NCBI RefSeq assembly: GCF_013402875.1
Contig: NZ_CP058579.1
Span: 3,782,001 to 3,846,000 of the forward strand
DNA: 64,000 bases
Reading direction: 5' to 3'
Source: Halorarum salinum
GTDB taxonomy: Archaea > Halobacteriota > Halobacteria > Halobacteriales > Haloferacaceae
Shown: piece after piece, positions 51,023-60,678 of the stretch
Numbering within the stretch: the stretch's first letter is position 1
How the letters are laid out: the number at the start of each line of letters is the position of its first letter
Translations under genes and position numbers: made by a program
The notes under the pieces: generated by a model
What the model saw: only the letters and a program-made list of their open reading frames with translations
What the model was told of the DNA's origin: nothing
The model's database searches: none

Positions 51023-52876
51023 ATGGGACCCCGACCCGGGGCGGAGCGTGGCGACAAGTGGCCGGTATCGCGTCGCGAGTACCTCCAGTTGACCGGCGCG
51101 GTCGCAGGATCGCTGTCGGCCGCCGGCGGCGACGGCGCCGACGATGCCACCGTCGAACGGACGCCACCCGGGCCTTCCCGGGCCGCGACCGCCGTCGACA
51201 CCGAGTGGTACGGGCCGGAGCCGGCCAAGGCCGACGTCGAACCGGCGATCGGTCACACGTACACGGCGACGGGCAGCGGCGACCGGTACGTCGGGACCGG
51301 GACGGGGTGGGAGCGGGTCGCCGCTCCGGTCCGGATCGGCCTCCTCGGCGACGTCCACTACCCCGGCGGCATCCCCGGCCTCGGGTCGGTGAGCCGCGAC
51401 CGGACGGGGCGGAAACTCGAGGCGTTCGTCGAGGGGATGAACGAGTGGGGCCCGGACCACGTCTTCTTCATGGGGGACATGACGCACGAACACGGGACGA
51501 GAGCGGGGTCCCGGCGGCTGATCCGGGAGTTCCGGGCGCTCGTCGAGGACGGGATCGACGCGCCGACCCACCCCGTGTGGGGGAACCACGAGTACCACGA
51601 CGCGAAGCGCTGGGGGGCGACGTGGTCCTACGAGCCATGGGGGATCACCGACCACGAGGAGACGTGGTACAGGGTAGAGACGCGGACCGCCGACGTCGTC
51701 GTGTTGAACAACGGGTACTCGGAGACCGGAAGCCTCGACCCGCGGTTCCACCCCCAGGAGCTCCCGTGGCTGAAGCGGCTGCTCCGGACCACCCGGAAAC
51801 CGGTCGTCGTCCTCACCCACGTCCCGTTGTCGGTCGGAAACGGGGAAGCGTACGACCACGCGGTCGGTGAGGAGCCCGTCGGGCGGCTGCTCGGTCGGTA
51901 CGACAACGTGGTCTGCTCCCTGTTCGGTCACTGCCACCACGACAGCAACACGGCCAACAACCACGGCAGCCATCCGAACCCCTTCTTCGATCGGATGCGC
52001 GAACAGCGCGCCTACGGGATGTGCCACGTCTACGTCCCGTGGATCCACCGGCTCCGGTGGGACGGCTCGTACACGCCGTACGGCCGGCTCTACCTGTACC
52101 CCGGCGGCGAGGCGCGACTGGAGGCCCCGTACGCCGGTTCGGGCACCCGGGAGGCGTTCGTGATCGGTCCCCGCGGGCGGACCGCCCAGTCGCCCGACGA
52201 CACGTCCCTCCGAACGCCGCGGCGGCGGCTCCGGTGGCAGACCCACTTCGATTCGCTCGACGGGCTACGGACGCGGGCGACGGACGGTGCGTCCGTCGAC
52301 CTCCACGAGCGCGGCGTCCGCCTGTCGACTGCCCCGAGCTCGGCCACCGCGGCGACGGTGGCGGGCACGGGCGTCGGGGAGTCGACGGCGAGAGAGCAGG
52401 AGGCGAGCGTCGCGAAGGTCCGGGGGTTCCCGGGCGCGCCCAACCCCGTGCTCGGCGGGTGGACGAACTGCGTGTGGCGGTGCTACGCGAACGTCCGGGC
52501 CGTCCAGCAGGCGACCGTCGAGTTGCTCTGGGGCCGCCCCGACGTCGCGTACGTCGGCTACCGGATCGAGTCGGGCGAGGTGTACGGCGTCCGTGAGGAC
52601 GGGCGGGGCGAGGAACGCGTTCGCGTGGGTTCGGTCGGGGACGGCGACGCCGAACTGTTCCAGCTCTTCTACTCGGTCGACCTGGACCGGGTCGACTTCA
52701 TCGTCGGCGAGCACGGGACCCGTCCCAAGCGGGGACTCACGCCAGGGTCGCCGGACGAAGCCTGTGCCGACCACGTCTTCGTCGCTCGGATCGCGAGCGC
52801 CGAGGCGAGCGAGCAGGCGATCGACGTCGGGTGGGTCGAGGTCGACAAGCGCCCGGACCTGCCGATCCGGCAGTGA
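51023..52876 (+). CDS. Secreted metallophosphoesterase
   Basis: A 617-residue exported protein with a Tat signal near residues 16-40 (SRREYLQLTGAVAGSLSAAG). Calcineurin-type metal motifs occur in order: LLGDVHYPG, FFMGDMTHE, WGNHEYHD, LTHVPLS and FGHCHHDS (GHxH). An N-terminal linker of about 60 residues (EPAIGHTYTATGSGDRYVGT) resembles those of haloarchaeal exported pectate lyases and may attach the protein to the wall. A C-terminal half (about 420-617) is beta-rich and unrecognised. I start at 51023 because upstream residues lack signal character. Target phosphoester unknown. Confidence 0.88.
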   Translation: MGPRPGAERGDKWPVSRREYLQLTGAVAGSLSAAGGDGADDATVERTPPGPSRAATAVDTEWYGPEPAKADVEPAIGHTYTATGSGDRYVGTGTGWERVAAPVRIGLLGDVHYPGGIPGLGSVSRDRTGRKLEAFVEGMNEWGPDHVFFMGDMTHEHGTRAGSRRLIREFRALVEDGIDAPTHPVWGNHEYHDAKRWGATWSYEPWGITDHEETWYRVETRTADVVVLNNGYSETGSLDPRFHPQELPWLKRLLRTTRKPVVVLTHVPLSVGNGEAYDHAVGEEPVGRLLGRYDNVVCSLFGHCHHDSNTANNHGSHPNPFFDRMREQRAYGMCHVYVPWIHRLRWDGSYTPYGRLYLYPGGEARLEAPYAGSGTREAFVIGPRGRTAQSPDDTSLRTPRRRLRWQTHFDSLDGLRTRATDGASVDLHERGVRLSTAPSSATAATVAGTGVGESTAREQEASVAKVRGFPGAPNPVLGGWTNCVWRCYANVRAVQQATVELLWGRPDVAYVGYRIESGEVYGVREDGRGEERVRVGSVGDGDAELFQLFYSVDLDRVDFIVGEHGTRPKRGLTPGSPDEACADHVFVARIASAEASEQAIDVGWVEVDKRPDLPIRQ

Positions 52877-52923
52877 GTCGCCCCAGCCGGCACGCGCCAC
52901 CGCACCCCCGGGGGCTCCGGCGG

Positions 52924-53553
52924 CTACTCCGCGGTCAGATCGTCCAGCCCCGGCGAAACCGACTCCGCGTACCCCTCCAGCATGTTCTCGACGTACTTCG
53001 CGACCACGTCCACCTCGAGGTGGACCGGGTCGCCCGGTTCCTTCTCCGAGAGGTTCGTCAGGTCGTACGTCGCCGGGATGACCGCGACGTCGAACTCGTC
53101 GGGACGGCGCTCGGCGACGGTGAGCGAGACGCCGTCGAGCGTCACCGACCCCTTGTCGACGACGTACTTCGCGTACGCGGGCGGCAGCGCGAACGAGAAC
53201 CGCCAGTCCTCGCCGACCTCCTCGATCCCGGTCACCCGGGTCGTCGTGTCGACGTGGCCCTGCACGACGTGGCCGTCGAAGCGCCCGTCCGCGGCGAGCG
53301 CGCGCTCGAGGTTCACCGCGTCGCCCGCCCGGAGCTCCCCGAGATACGTCCTCCCGACCGTCTCGGCCGCGAGGAACGTCTCGAACCACCCGTCGTCGAA
53401 CGCCTCGACCGTGAGACAGACGCCGCTCACGCTGATCGACTGGCCGTGGTGGAGGTCGTCGAACCCCTCGACGCCGACGCGGAGGCGCACCCCGTCGTCG
53501 GTCGCCTCGCGGCCGAGGACCTCCCCCGTCGTCTCGACGATGCCGGTGAACAT
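52924..53553 (-). CDS. ribE: Riboflavin synthase, alpha-type
   Basis: Dismutates two 6,7-dimethyl-8-ribityllumazine molecules to riboflavin. 209 residues built of two homologous barrels: MFTGIVETTGEVLGREA with ISVSGVCLTV, and the second copy with HVVQGHVDTTTRVTGIEEVG and VTLDGVSLTVAE. Typical length of the bacterial-type alpha subunit, which haloarchaea use. The start MFTGIVE is the standard family start; a longer frame upstream is not coding. Confidence 0.95.
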   Translation of the reverse strand: MFTGIVETTGEVLGREATDDGVRLRVGVEGFDDLHHGQSISVSGVCLTVEAFDDGWFETFLAAETVGRTYLGELRAGDAVNLERALAADGRFDGHVVQGHVDTTTRVTGIEEVGEDWRFSFALPPAYAKYVVDKGSVTLDGVSLTVAERRPDEFDVAVIPATYDLTNLSEKEPGDPVHLEVDVVAKYVENMLEGYAESVSPGLDDLTAE

Positions 53554-53659
53554 GCTCCCGTCTTCCGCCCCGGAAGTGGAAAGCGTTCCGACCCCGTGAC
53601 GGCGGCGGCCGGCGCCGGAAGGCGCGGAAGTTTTCTCCCCCCGCTCCGTACCGCCCGGC

Positions 53660-53971
53660 GTGGCACTCGGCATCCTCGACCAACTGGGGCTCGCCGCGAG
53701 CCTCGTGTTCGCGCTCCCGGTCGCGCTCTACGGCCTCCAGCGGGCGGCGGGCGGCGAGGCGCTCGTCGGCGCGGCGTTCCTCGTCGTCGCCGCGCTGATG
53801 GTGTATCTCCCGCAGCGGCTGACGACGCCGAGCGACATCCCCGGCAAGGCCGCCGAGAAGGCCGTCGGCGCCGCGGTCAGGACGGAGGCCGAGGCGGGAA
53901 CTGACGTCGAGCGAGCGGGCGACGCCGACGACGAACTCGACGACGACGCGGTCGCCGAACCCGAGCCCTAG
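53660..53971 (+). CDS. Small membrane protein, DUF7533-like
   Basis: A 103-residue protein starting at GTG 53660. Two hydrophobic helices (LGLAASLVFALPVALYGL; VGAAFLVVAALMVYLP) are followed by an acidic Glu/Asp-rich tail. Family assignment is tentative. Its 3' end overlaps the M24 gene (convergent) by four bases. Confidence 0.65.
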   Translation: MALGILDQLGLAASLVFALPVALYGLQRAAGGEALVGAAFLVVAALMVYLPQRLTTPSDIPGKAAEKAVGAAVRTEAEAGTDVERAGDADDELDDDAVAEPEP

Positions 53972-55188
53972 CGTTCCCGCGGCACCAGCCCGAACGGGTA
54001 CTCGCCGAGCAGTTCGTACCCGTCGTCGGTGACCAGCGCGAGGTCCTCGAGCCTGACGCCCCCCCGCTCGGGATCGTAGACGCCCGGTTCGATCGTGACG
54101 ACGTTCCCCGCCTCGAGTTCCGCGTCCGCCGGGAGCGACGGCCCCTCGTGCAGCGAGAGGCCGACGCCGTGGCCCGTCGAGTGGACGAACCCGACCTCGT
54201 CCGAGTCGACCCTGAAGCCGTACGCCGCCAGCTCCGCGGCGGTCTCCTCGTGGACGGTCGAGGCGGGGACGCCCGCCGCCAGTTCCCCGAGCGCGGCCTC
54301 CCGGGCGGCCTCGACGGCGACGTACGCGCGTCGCTCCCAGCCGCCCTCCGGATCGACCGCGAAGGTCCTGGTGAGATCGCCGTAGTAGCCGTCCGGCCCG
54401 CGCGGCGAGACGTCGAGCAGGACCGTCTCTCCGGGTCGGATCGCGTCCAGCCCGGTGAAGTGGAGGTCCGCGGCCGTCGGCCCGCAGCCGACGACGGTGT
54501 TGCCCGCGTCCCGCACGCCGTGGGCCGCGAGGACCCCGTTCACCTGTCGGCGCAGCCGCTCGGTGGAGAGGGGCCCGCCGTTCCAGACCACCTCGTCCCC
54601 CTCGGCGTGCGCCTCGTACAGCACCTCCTCCGCCCTCTCCATTCCGCGGACGGCGGCGCGCTGGACCCGGCGCAGCCGGTCGACCTCCGCGTCGGCCTTG
54701 ACCCGCCGGGCCGTCGTCACCGCGTCGGTCGATTCCAGGTCGTATCCCGCCTGCTGGAGGTAGACCGCGGCGTCGTGTGGGACGTGTTGCGGGACGAGCA
54801 CGGTCCCGCCGTCCGCCGCGTCCGCCGCCTCGAGGACCGCGGCCGCCCTGCGTCCGGCGGGGTCTCCCTGCGTCGCAGTTTCGACGGCGTCGCCGGGGAA
54901 CTCCCGCTCCGCCTGCCCGTCGAACGGCGCGGGCGCACAGAGCGTCGCGGTCCCCCGCCGAAGGACGAACGCGTAGCCGCGGTCGGGACCCGAGAAGCGC
55001 GTCAGGTACCGGAGGTCGTCGTCGAAGCGGTCGCCGACGTGGACGAACGCCTCGGCGTTGCGGCGGCGGAGTTCCGCTTCGAGGAACCCGTAGTCGGTGG
55101 AGAGCGGGGAGTCGCGGCCGGTCGGACCGGTCGCGTCCGCGTCGTCGGCCGCATCCGCCGACCCGGTCGGATCGTCCGCGTCGCGCAC
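53968..55188 (-). CDS. M24-family aminopeptidase (Xaa-Pro type)
   Basis: A 406-residue metallopeptidase with the two-domain aminopeptidase P layout: an N-terminal creatinase-like domain (about 30-150) and a pita-bread catalytic domain (about 160-400). Metal ligands: Asp in LLDVSPRGPDGYYGDLTRTF, His in VHSTGHGVGLSLHE, and Glu in IEPGVYDPERGGVRLEDL. It removes N-terminal residues, often before proline. The first 27 residues are low-complexity Ala/Asp. It starts three bases after the helicase stop, forming an operon. Confidence 0.88.
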   Translation of the reverse strand: MRDADDPTGSADAADDADATGPTGRDSPLSTDYGFLEAELRRRNAEAFVHVGDRFDDDLRYLTRFSGPDRGYAFVLRRGTATLCAPAPFDGQAEREFPGDAVETATQGDPAGRRAAAVLEAADAADGGTVLVPQHVPHDAAVYLQQAGYDLESTDAVTTARRVKADAEVDRLRRVQRAAVRGMERAEEVLYEAHAEGDEVVWNGGPLSTERLRRQVNGVLAAHGVRDAGNTVVGCGPTAADLHFTGLDAIRPGETVLLDVSPRGPDGYYGDLTRTFAVDPEGGWERRAYVAVEAAREAALGELAAGVPASTVHEETAAELAAYGFRVDSDEVGFVHSTGHGVGLSLHEGPSLPADAELEAGNVVTIEPGVYDPERGGVRLEDLALVTDDGYELLGEYPFGLVPRER

Positions 55189-55191
55189 GGC

Positions 55192-57048
55192 TCAGGCTTC
55201 CGGCTCGGGGGCGTCCAGCTCCGCGATGACGTCCTCGACGAGTTCGTCGGCGGGCTGCTCGTGGAGTTCGTTGTACAGCACGACGCTGATGGGGAGCGTC
55301 GGGGCGCCCTTGACGAGGTTCTCCATCAGGACGAGCCGCTCGCGGGCGCGCGACATCCCGACGTAGAAGACGCGTCGCTCGTTGTCCGTGAGGATGGGCA
55401 CCGGGTTCGTCGTCTTCGTGAACTCCTCGTCGGGCGCCAGTCCGGGGACCTCGATTCCCTCCTGGCGGACCTGGGCGGCCATCTGCTCGACCACCTTCTC
55501 GGTCAGGTCGGTGTTGACGAACACGTGGTCGGCCTCGCGACCCTTCGCGGAGTGGATGGTGCCGAGCCGGACCCGGCTGGGGTCCATCCCCTCGTAGTCG
55601 CCCGCGAAGTACGCCTTCACGGACTTCCGCTGGAAGGAGGTAATCTTCCGGGCCATGTCGGCCGCGCTCACGCCGTCGGGCATGAACGGGACGAAGTCGG
55701 TCACGTCCTTCGGCGAGAGCGGGATCTCCGCGAGGTCGTCCTCGTCGGCGGTCTCCTCGGCGTCGTCGAGGAAGTCGTAGAGGTCGTCGCGCTCGTTCGA
55801 GCCGAACGCCGAGTCCTGGAGGATGTCGGCGAGCCGGCGGGCCTCCAGCACCGAGAGCGGCTCGTCCGCCTCGATCGCCTCGATCGCGCGGACGTAGTCG
55901 GTGAGTCGGTCGGTCCACATCCGCTGGTCGGTGAGACACGAGAAGGGGATGCCCTCGGTGATGAACTCGTCGATGAACTGGAACATCTGGTAGCGCGCCC
56001 GGAACAGCACCATGATCGTCTCGTCGGTACGCTGGACGGTGTGGCGGACGTTCCGCACCAGATCGAGCATCGACGGCGACTCGATGGCCTCCACCGAGCC
56101 GCCCTCCTTGCGGGGTTTCAGGTCCTTCTCCTGGCGCTTATCGATGTGTCGGATCTCGCGGTTGACGACGTTGAGGATCCGGGAGGGGAGCCGGTAGGAG
56201 TTGGGAAGCACCTGATCGTGGTCGACGTGGGTGTCGAGCAGCAGGTCGGGGTCCGCGCCCTGCCAGGCGTAGACGACCTGGTCGTCGTCGCCCGCGATGA
56301 GGACGGTCTCCATGTGCGGGCGCCACTCCTCGTACACCTCGTACTGGAGGGTGGTGATGTCCTGGAACTCGTCGATGACGAGGTAGTCGACGTTCGGCAG
56401 CAGCGAGCGCTGCTTCACGCGCTCGAGCATGTCGGCGAAGCCGGTGAGGTCGTGTTCGCCCTTGTACGTTCGCCAGGCGCGGATGGCGTTGGGCACGTCG
56501 AGTCGGTCGTCGTCGCCGGGCCAGGTCGGGGTGTACTTGTTCCCCTCCTGGGCGTTCGGGTCGATGTCCGGGGGGAGCCGCACCTCCTCGACGTCCCACT
56601 GGAACGGGACGTCGTACCAGTCGGCGACCTCGCGGTTCGTGCGCTGGAGCCACTGGGAGGTGGCGATCACCTTGTTCCCGAGCGTCGTCGAGCGGGCGGT
56701 CCGCCGTCCGGCGCCAGAGTACTCGTCCTCGAACTCGACGCCGTACTCCTCGCAGAACTCCTCCTTGTCGGAGTCCGAGACGACGTCGCCCCGCGAGAGG
56801 TTCAGCAGTTCGTACGCCTTCGCGTGCATGGTGCACACGTTGCCCTGGAGGTGCCGGGGCGTCGTGTCCAGTCGCTCGGCGAGTCGTTCGCGGATCTCCG
56901 CCGCGGCCGCCCGAGTGTACGAGACCACGAGGATGTCGCGGACCTCCGCGTCGTCCTCCTCGATGATGGTCTCGACGCGGTCGAGCAGCGCAGTCGTCTT
57001 CCCGCTGCCCGGACCGCCGAACAGTCGGGTCACCGTGGGGTCGCTCAT
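55192..57048 (-). CDS. UvrD/Rep-family DNA helicase
   Basis: A 618-residue SF1A helicase with Walker A GGPGSGKTT (11-19), the LVVSYTRAAAAEI motif Ia, motif II LVIDEFQDITTLQY, motif III LIAGDDDQVVYAWQGADP, motif IV region LPNSYRLPSRIL and motifs V/VI VRLGTIHSAKGREAD and FYVGMSRARERL. Compact, without the 2B insertions of long UvrD proteins. Probably acts in DNA repair or replication restart. It is followed directly by the M24 peptidase gene. Confidence 0.9.
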   Translation of the reverse strand: MSDPTVTRLFGGPGSGKTTALLDRVETIIEEDDAEVRDILVVSYTRAAAAEIRERLAERLDTTPRHLQGNVCTMHAKAYELLNLSRGDVVSDSDKEEFCEEYGVEFEDEYSGAGRRTARSTTLGNKVIATSQWLQRTNREVADWYDVPFQWDVEEVRLPPDIDPNAQEGNKYTPTWPGDDDRLDVPNAIRAWRTYKGEHDLTGFADMLERVKQRSLLPNVDYLVIDEFQDITTLQYEVYEEWRPHMETVLIAGDDDQVVYAWQGADPDLLLDTHVDHDQVLPNSYRLPSRILNVVNREIRHIDKRQEKDLKPRKEGGSVEAIESPSMLDLVRNVRHTVQRTDETIMVLFRARYQMFQFIDEFITEGIPFSCLTDQRMWTDRLTDYVRAIEAIEADEPLSVLEARRLADILQDSAFGSNERDDLYDFLDDAEETADEDDLAEIPLSPKDVTDFVPFMPDGVSAADMARKITSFQRKSVKAYFAGDYEGMDPSRVRLGTIHSAKGREADHVFVNTDLTEKVVEQMAAQVRQEGIEVPGLAPDEEFTKTTNPVPILTDNERRVFYVGMSRARERLVLMENLVKGAPTLPISVVLYNELHEQPADELVEDVIAELDAPEPEA

Positions 57049-57142
57049 CGTCCACGTACTGGCCCTGCCACCCCATAAGCGCCGTGGCTTCCGCTCGGCG
57101 GGGAAACGGCGGGCAGAACGGGTCGAGCGGGCGGTCGACCCC

Positions 57143-57325
57143 TCAGGGATCGGGTCGCCAGCCGCACACCGAACACGTTACCGCGTCCGCCCCGTGGAGG
57201 CCCCCACAGTCCGGACACTGCTTCTTGTTGTACGACTCCTCCCACTCGGCTCGCTCGGTGTCGTGGCCGCGGGCGGTCAGGAATCTGTCGAACAGGTCGT
57301 CGTCGGTGTTCGGGGCCGACGCCAT
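57143..57325 (-). CDS. HVO_0416-family zinc finger protein
   Basis: A 60-residue protein. The N-terminal half is helical (DDLFDRFLTARGHDTERAEWEES), followed by KKQCPDCGGLHGADAVTCSVCGW, two CxxC knuckles forming a zinc ribbon. The combination matches the haloarchaeal HVO_0416 family, recalled from memory. A TATA-like ctaaatact (minus strand, about 57347-57355) lies about 25-30 bases upstream, giving a leaderless mRNA. It is upstream of the M32 gene by about 170 bases, with no gene between them in the 167-base gap. Confidence 0.8.
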   Translation of the reverse strand: MASAPNTDDDLFDRFLTARGHDTERAEWEESYNKKQCPDCGGLHGADAVTCSVCGWRPDP

Positions 57326-57492
57326 ACATGCTACGCTATGTCATACCAGTATTTAGCTATTGGGGCGCTATGCGACTCGAAAAACCGCTGCACGACGAGG
57401 GGTAATCGTTCCCTTCGTGCGGTTTCGGTGAGGTGGCGGTGCGGCCGACGCCGGTCGGGTCGGCCCGACCGGGGCACGGGTGGTCAACGGTG

Positions 57493-59022
57493 CTACAGCC
57501 CGTACAGGTCGCCGAACTTCGCCTCGACGTAGTCGACGAAGTACTCGGCGGTCAGCGGCTCGCCGGTGGCCTCCTCGACGAGTTCGTCGGTCGGGTAGCG
57601 CCGGCCGTGCGAGTGGACGTTCTCGGTCATCCAGTCCCACAGCGGCTCGAACTCGCCCGCGCGGATCTTCGCGTCCACGTCGTCGACGTCCCGCCGCATC
57701 GCGTGGTCGAGTTGGGCGGCCAGCACGGAGCCGATGGTGTACCCCTGGAACGCCGCGAACCGGCTCGACCAGTGGATGTCCTGGAGGACCCCCTCCGCGT
57801 CGGCGTCCGGGACCACGCCGAGGTACTCCTCCATCTTCCGGTTCCACGCCGCCGGCAGTTCGTCCACCGAGAGGTCGCCCTCGACGAACGCCCGGTCGAG
57901 TTCACAGCGGAGGACGATGTGGAGGTGGTAGGTGAGCTCGTCCGCCTCGACGCGGATCAGGTTGTCCGGGTAGATGCGGTTCACCGCGGCGTAGGCCTCC
58001 TCGGCGGTCACGTCGTCGATGCCGTCGAGGTGCCCTTTCGCCGTCGGGAGGAACCCCTCCCAGAACGGCTTCGTCCGCGCCACGTGGTTCTCCCAGAAGC
58101 GCGACTGGCTCTCGTGGACGCCGCTGGAGAGCGACGCGCCCAGCGGCTCGCCGAACCGATCCCTCGGCAACCCGAGTTCGTAGCTCGCGTGCCCGAACTC
58201 GTGGACGGTCGCCGTGAGCGCGTCCATCGGGTCCTCGGGCTTGAACCGGGTCGTGATGCGCGCGTCGTACTGGTTGCCGGAGGTGAACGGGTGCGCCGAC
58301 TCGTCGAGGCGGCCGTGCTCCTCGGGGTAGCCGAGCAGGTCCAGCACGGCGTCCGAGAGCGCACGCTGGTCCCCGTCGGGATGCGGGCCGGCCGCCACGA
58401 ACGGCGACGGGAGGTCCTCCCCCTCGGCCTCGATCCGCTCGATGAGCGGCACGAGCGCGTCCTTCAGCTCCTCGAAGATCGCGGCCATCCGGTCGAGCGG
58501 GAGGTACGGCTCGCCGTCCTCGTACATCACCTCGTAGGCGGGCCGGTCGGGGTCGATCGCCTCCGCGCGCCGGACCTGCAGGTCCCTGAGCGCCCCCAGC
58601 GCGGGCGCGAAGCGGTCGAAGTCGTCCTCGGCCTTCGCCTCCTGCCAGACCCGCTGGCTGCTGGAGATGTGCTCGGTCAGTTCCTCGACGAGCGACTCGG
58701 GGACGCTCCGGTTGCGGTCGTGCCGCCGGCGTATCTCGCGGACGTTCGCCGCCCGCTCGTCGGTGAGGTCGGCGTCCTCCGCGTCGGCGATGGCCTCGGC
58801 CATCGCGTCGTTCGTCAGCTTCTCGTGGGTGGTCGCCGAGAGCGCGGCGAGTTGCTTGCCGCGTGCCGGCGTGCCGCCCTCGGGCATGGTGACCTGCTGG
58901 TCCCAGTAGAGGACGCCGGCGCCGCTCTCGAGGCGTGCGATCCGCCCGTATCGGTCGAGGAGGGCTTCGTACGGTTCGGGCGTTTCTCGATCGGATTCGG
59001 CGTCGGAGGACTGGCTCGACAT
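57493..59022 (-). CDS. M32 carboxypeptidase (Taq-type)
   Basis: A 509-residue, mostly helical zinc carboxypeptidase. Zinc ligands: HEFGHASYE with His274, Glu275 and His278; downstream Glu ligands follow in the SQSRFWENHVARTKPFW segment. The family motif YWDQQVTMPEGGTPARGKQL is at about 39-58. Cleaves most C-terminal residues except proline. Full length. Repeat copy C lies upstream (on the start-codon side) of this gene. Confidence 0.93.
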   Translation of the reverse strand: MSSQSSDAESDRETPEPYEALLDRYGRIARLESGAGVLYWDQQVTMPEGGTPARGKQLAALSATTHEKLTNDAMAEAIADAEDADLTDERAANVREIRRRHDRNRSVPESLVEELTEHISSSQRVWQEAKAEDDFDRFAPALGALRDLQVRRAEAIDPDRPAYEVMYEDGEPYLPLDRMAAIFEELKDALVPLIERIEAEGEDLPSPFVAAGPHPDGDQRALSDAVLDLLGYPEEHGRLDESAHPFTSGNQYDARITTRFKPEDPMDALTATVHEFGHASYELGLPRDRFGEPLGASLSSGVHESQSRFWENHVARTKPFWEGFLPTAKGHLDGIDDVTAEEAYAAVNRIYPDNLIRVEADELTYHLHIVLRCELDRAFVEGDLSVDELPAAWNRKMEEYLGVVPDADAEGVLQDIHWSSRFAAFQGYTIGSVLAAQLDHAMRRDVDDVDAKIRAGEFEPLWDWMTENVHSHGRRYPTDELVEEATGEPLTAEYFVDYVEAKFGDLYGL

Positions 59023-59220
59023 CTCGTGTTAGTGTGTTTGGTGGACGGTATCAAGTTCCGGGTGTACCGCGTTCGTGGCCGGTTTTCGTTCGATGTGTGG
59101 CCGTGCTTCGGAGGGACCAGGCAGGGGTTCTCGGTGGCTAATCGGACGACCTGGAAAGCGTCCGTAACCCTCGGTTCCCAAAATGTCGTCTCCGGTACCG
59201 TTTCGGATGTCGCGACGACC

Positions 59221-59624
59221 GCCTCGAAAGCCCCGGCCGACCCCTTTCAGTCCCACCCCGCACCGCAAACCGCAGCCACGCCCTCCCCAGCCGACTCGCT
59301 CGCTCCGCTCACTCGTCCCTCGCGCACGTCCCGGTCCAACCACGTGGCGCGCGGCGGCCAGGCGCAGCGCGGCCGCTCGTGCGAGGACGAGCACCGGAGC
59401 GTGCGCTCCCTCCGGTCGCGCACGCGAGGAGCACAGGAGGCTGGGGAGGGCGAGGCTGCGGTCCGGGCGGGACTGAAAGGGGCCGCAGGGCTCGACGACG
59501 TTCACGAGAGCTGCGCTCTCGTAAACGGCGCGGACCGACAAGCACCGCAGGAGGGAGGCCGCAGGCCGGCCGACGAGGAGCGCAGCGGCCGCACCGAGTC
59601 GAGCCCTGTGGGGGCTTTCGAGGC
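59221..59624. mobile_element. MITE-like element with perfect 14-bp terminal inverted repeats (copy C)
   Basis: 404 bases bounded by gcctcgaaagcccc (59221-59234) and its exact reverse complement ggggctttcgaggc (59611-59624). Inside is a second perfect inverted pair, ccctttcagtccc (about 59241-59254) and gggactgaaaggg (59469-59481). The centre is GC-rich and non-coding, with the arm shared by the 25.7 kb and 61.6 kb copies. No transposase and no clear target-site duplication are visible. A further right-end-like stretch (gggggcttccgcggtcgtcacc) lies at 59670-59691. Confidence 0.6.
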
Positions 59625-59753
59625 ATTCCGAACCGTATGATCGAACGGTTTACCACCAACGGTACAGCCGGGGGCTTCCGCGGTCGTCACCACGGTAGTC
59701 GCGGTGCTGACCGAACCAACACCGACGACGAAACCCGACCCGAAGAAAACCGA

Positions 59754-60590
59754 TCAGTCGCGCAGCTCCTTCACGCGCTGGATGTTCCACGCGAACGACT
59801 TCCCGTTCTCCGTCGGCGTCTCGAGGGCCAACGGAACGCAGCGCAGGTCCTCGTGGTTGAGGAACGCGCGCATTCCCTCCTCGCCGATGAGCCCCTCGCC
59901 GATGTGGGCGTGCTCGTCCTTGTGCGTCCCGCAGGCGTGCTTGGAGTCGTTCAGGTGGACGTACTTGAGGTGCTCCAGGCCGACGACGTCGTCCAGTTCC
60001 GCGACCGTCTCCTCGACGCCCTCCGCGGTCGAGAGGTCGTAGCCCGCCGCGAACGCGTGGGCCGTGTCGAGACAGACGTCGAGGTCCAGGTCACAGCGGT
60101 CGAGCACCCCCGCGAGGTGCTCGAACTCGCCGCCCAGTTTGGTGCCCGAACCGGCGTCGGACTCGACGAGCACCGTCACGCCGTTGGGGACGTCGAGTTC
60201 CTCCAGCGCCGAGGCGGCGTTGTCGAGGCCGCCCTCCACGCCCGCGCCGGTGTGGGCGCCGAGGTGGACGTTCACGTACGGGACGCCGAGCCGGTCGGCC
60301 GCGTCGACCTCCTTCTGCATGGACTCGATCGACTTCCGGCGGAGGTCGTCCTTCGGCGTACAGAGGTTCACGAGGTACGACGAGTGGATGACCCACGGGC
60401 CGACGTCGTTCTCGTCGGACGACTTCCGGAAGCGCTCGACCTCCTCGTCGTCGATCTCGCCGTGGTTCCAGACCTGCGGCGAGTGGGTGAAGATCTGTCC
60501 GCAGTTGCCCCCGTCCTCGAGGAGGTCGTCGACGGCGTTGGAGACCCCGCCCGCGATGGACTCGTGTGCGCCGACGCGAAGTTCCGTCAT
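59754..60590 (-). CDS. nfo: Endonuclease IV (AP endonuclease)
   Basis: Cleaves DNA 5' to abasic sites in base-excision repair. 278 residues, TIM barrel with three zinc ions. Family segments: [73 protein letters not shown] and [26 protein letters not shown], holding the zinc-binding His, Glu and Asp residues. Start at [11 protein letters not shown]. It lies between two copies of the interspersed repeat (C on its 3' side, D further on). Confidence 0.95.
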   Translation of the reverse strand: MTELRVGAHESIAGGVSNAVDDLLEDGGNCGQIFTHSPQVWNHGEIDDEEVERFRKSSDENDVGPWVIHSSYLVNLCTPKDDLRRKSIESMQKEVDAADRLGVPYVNVHLGAHTGAGVEGGLDNAASALEELDVPNGVTVLVESDAGSGTKLGGEFEHLAGVLDRCDLDLDVCLDTAHAFAAGYDLSTAEGVEETVAELDDVVGLEHLKYVHLNDSKHACGTHKDEHAHIGEGLIGEEGMRAFLNHEDLRCVPLALETPTENGKSFAWNIQRVKELRD

Positions 60591-60678
60591 ACCAGCGGGT
60601 GGTAGGCGGGTCCTAAAAGCCGCTTCGGAAGCGGAGGCGCGGACCGGTGGCCACGGGTTCACACGGGACCGCGCTCCC

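Noticed and set aside
52265-55939. A 1224-residue minus-strand frame
   Set aside because: Arg/Pro/Gly-rich shadow covering three recognisable genes in other frames; no domain or start supports it.
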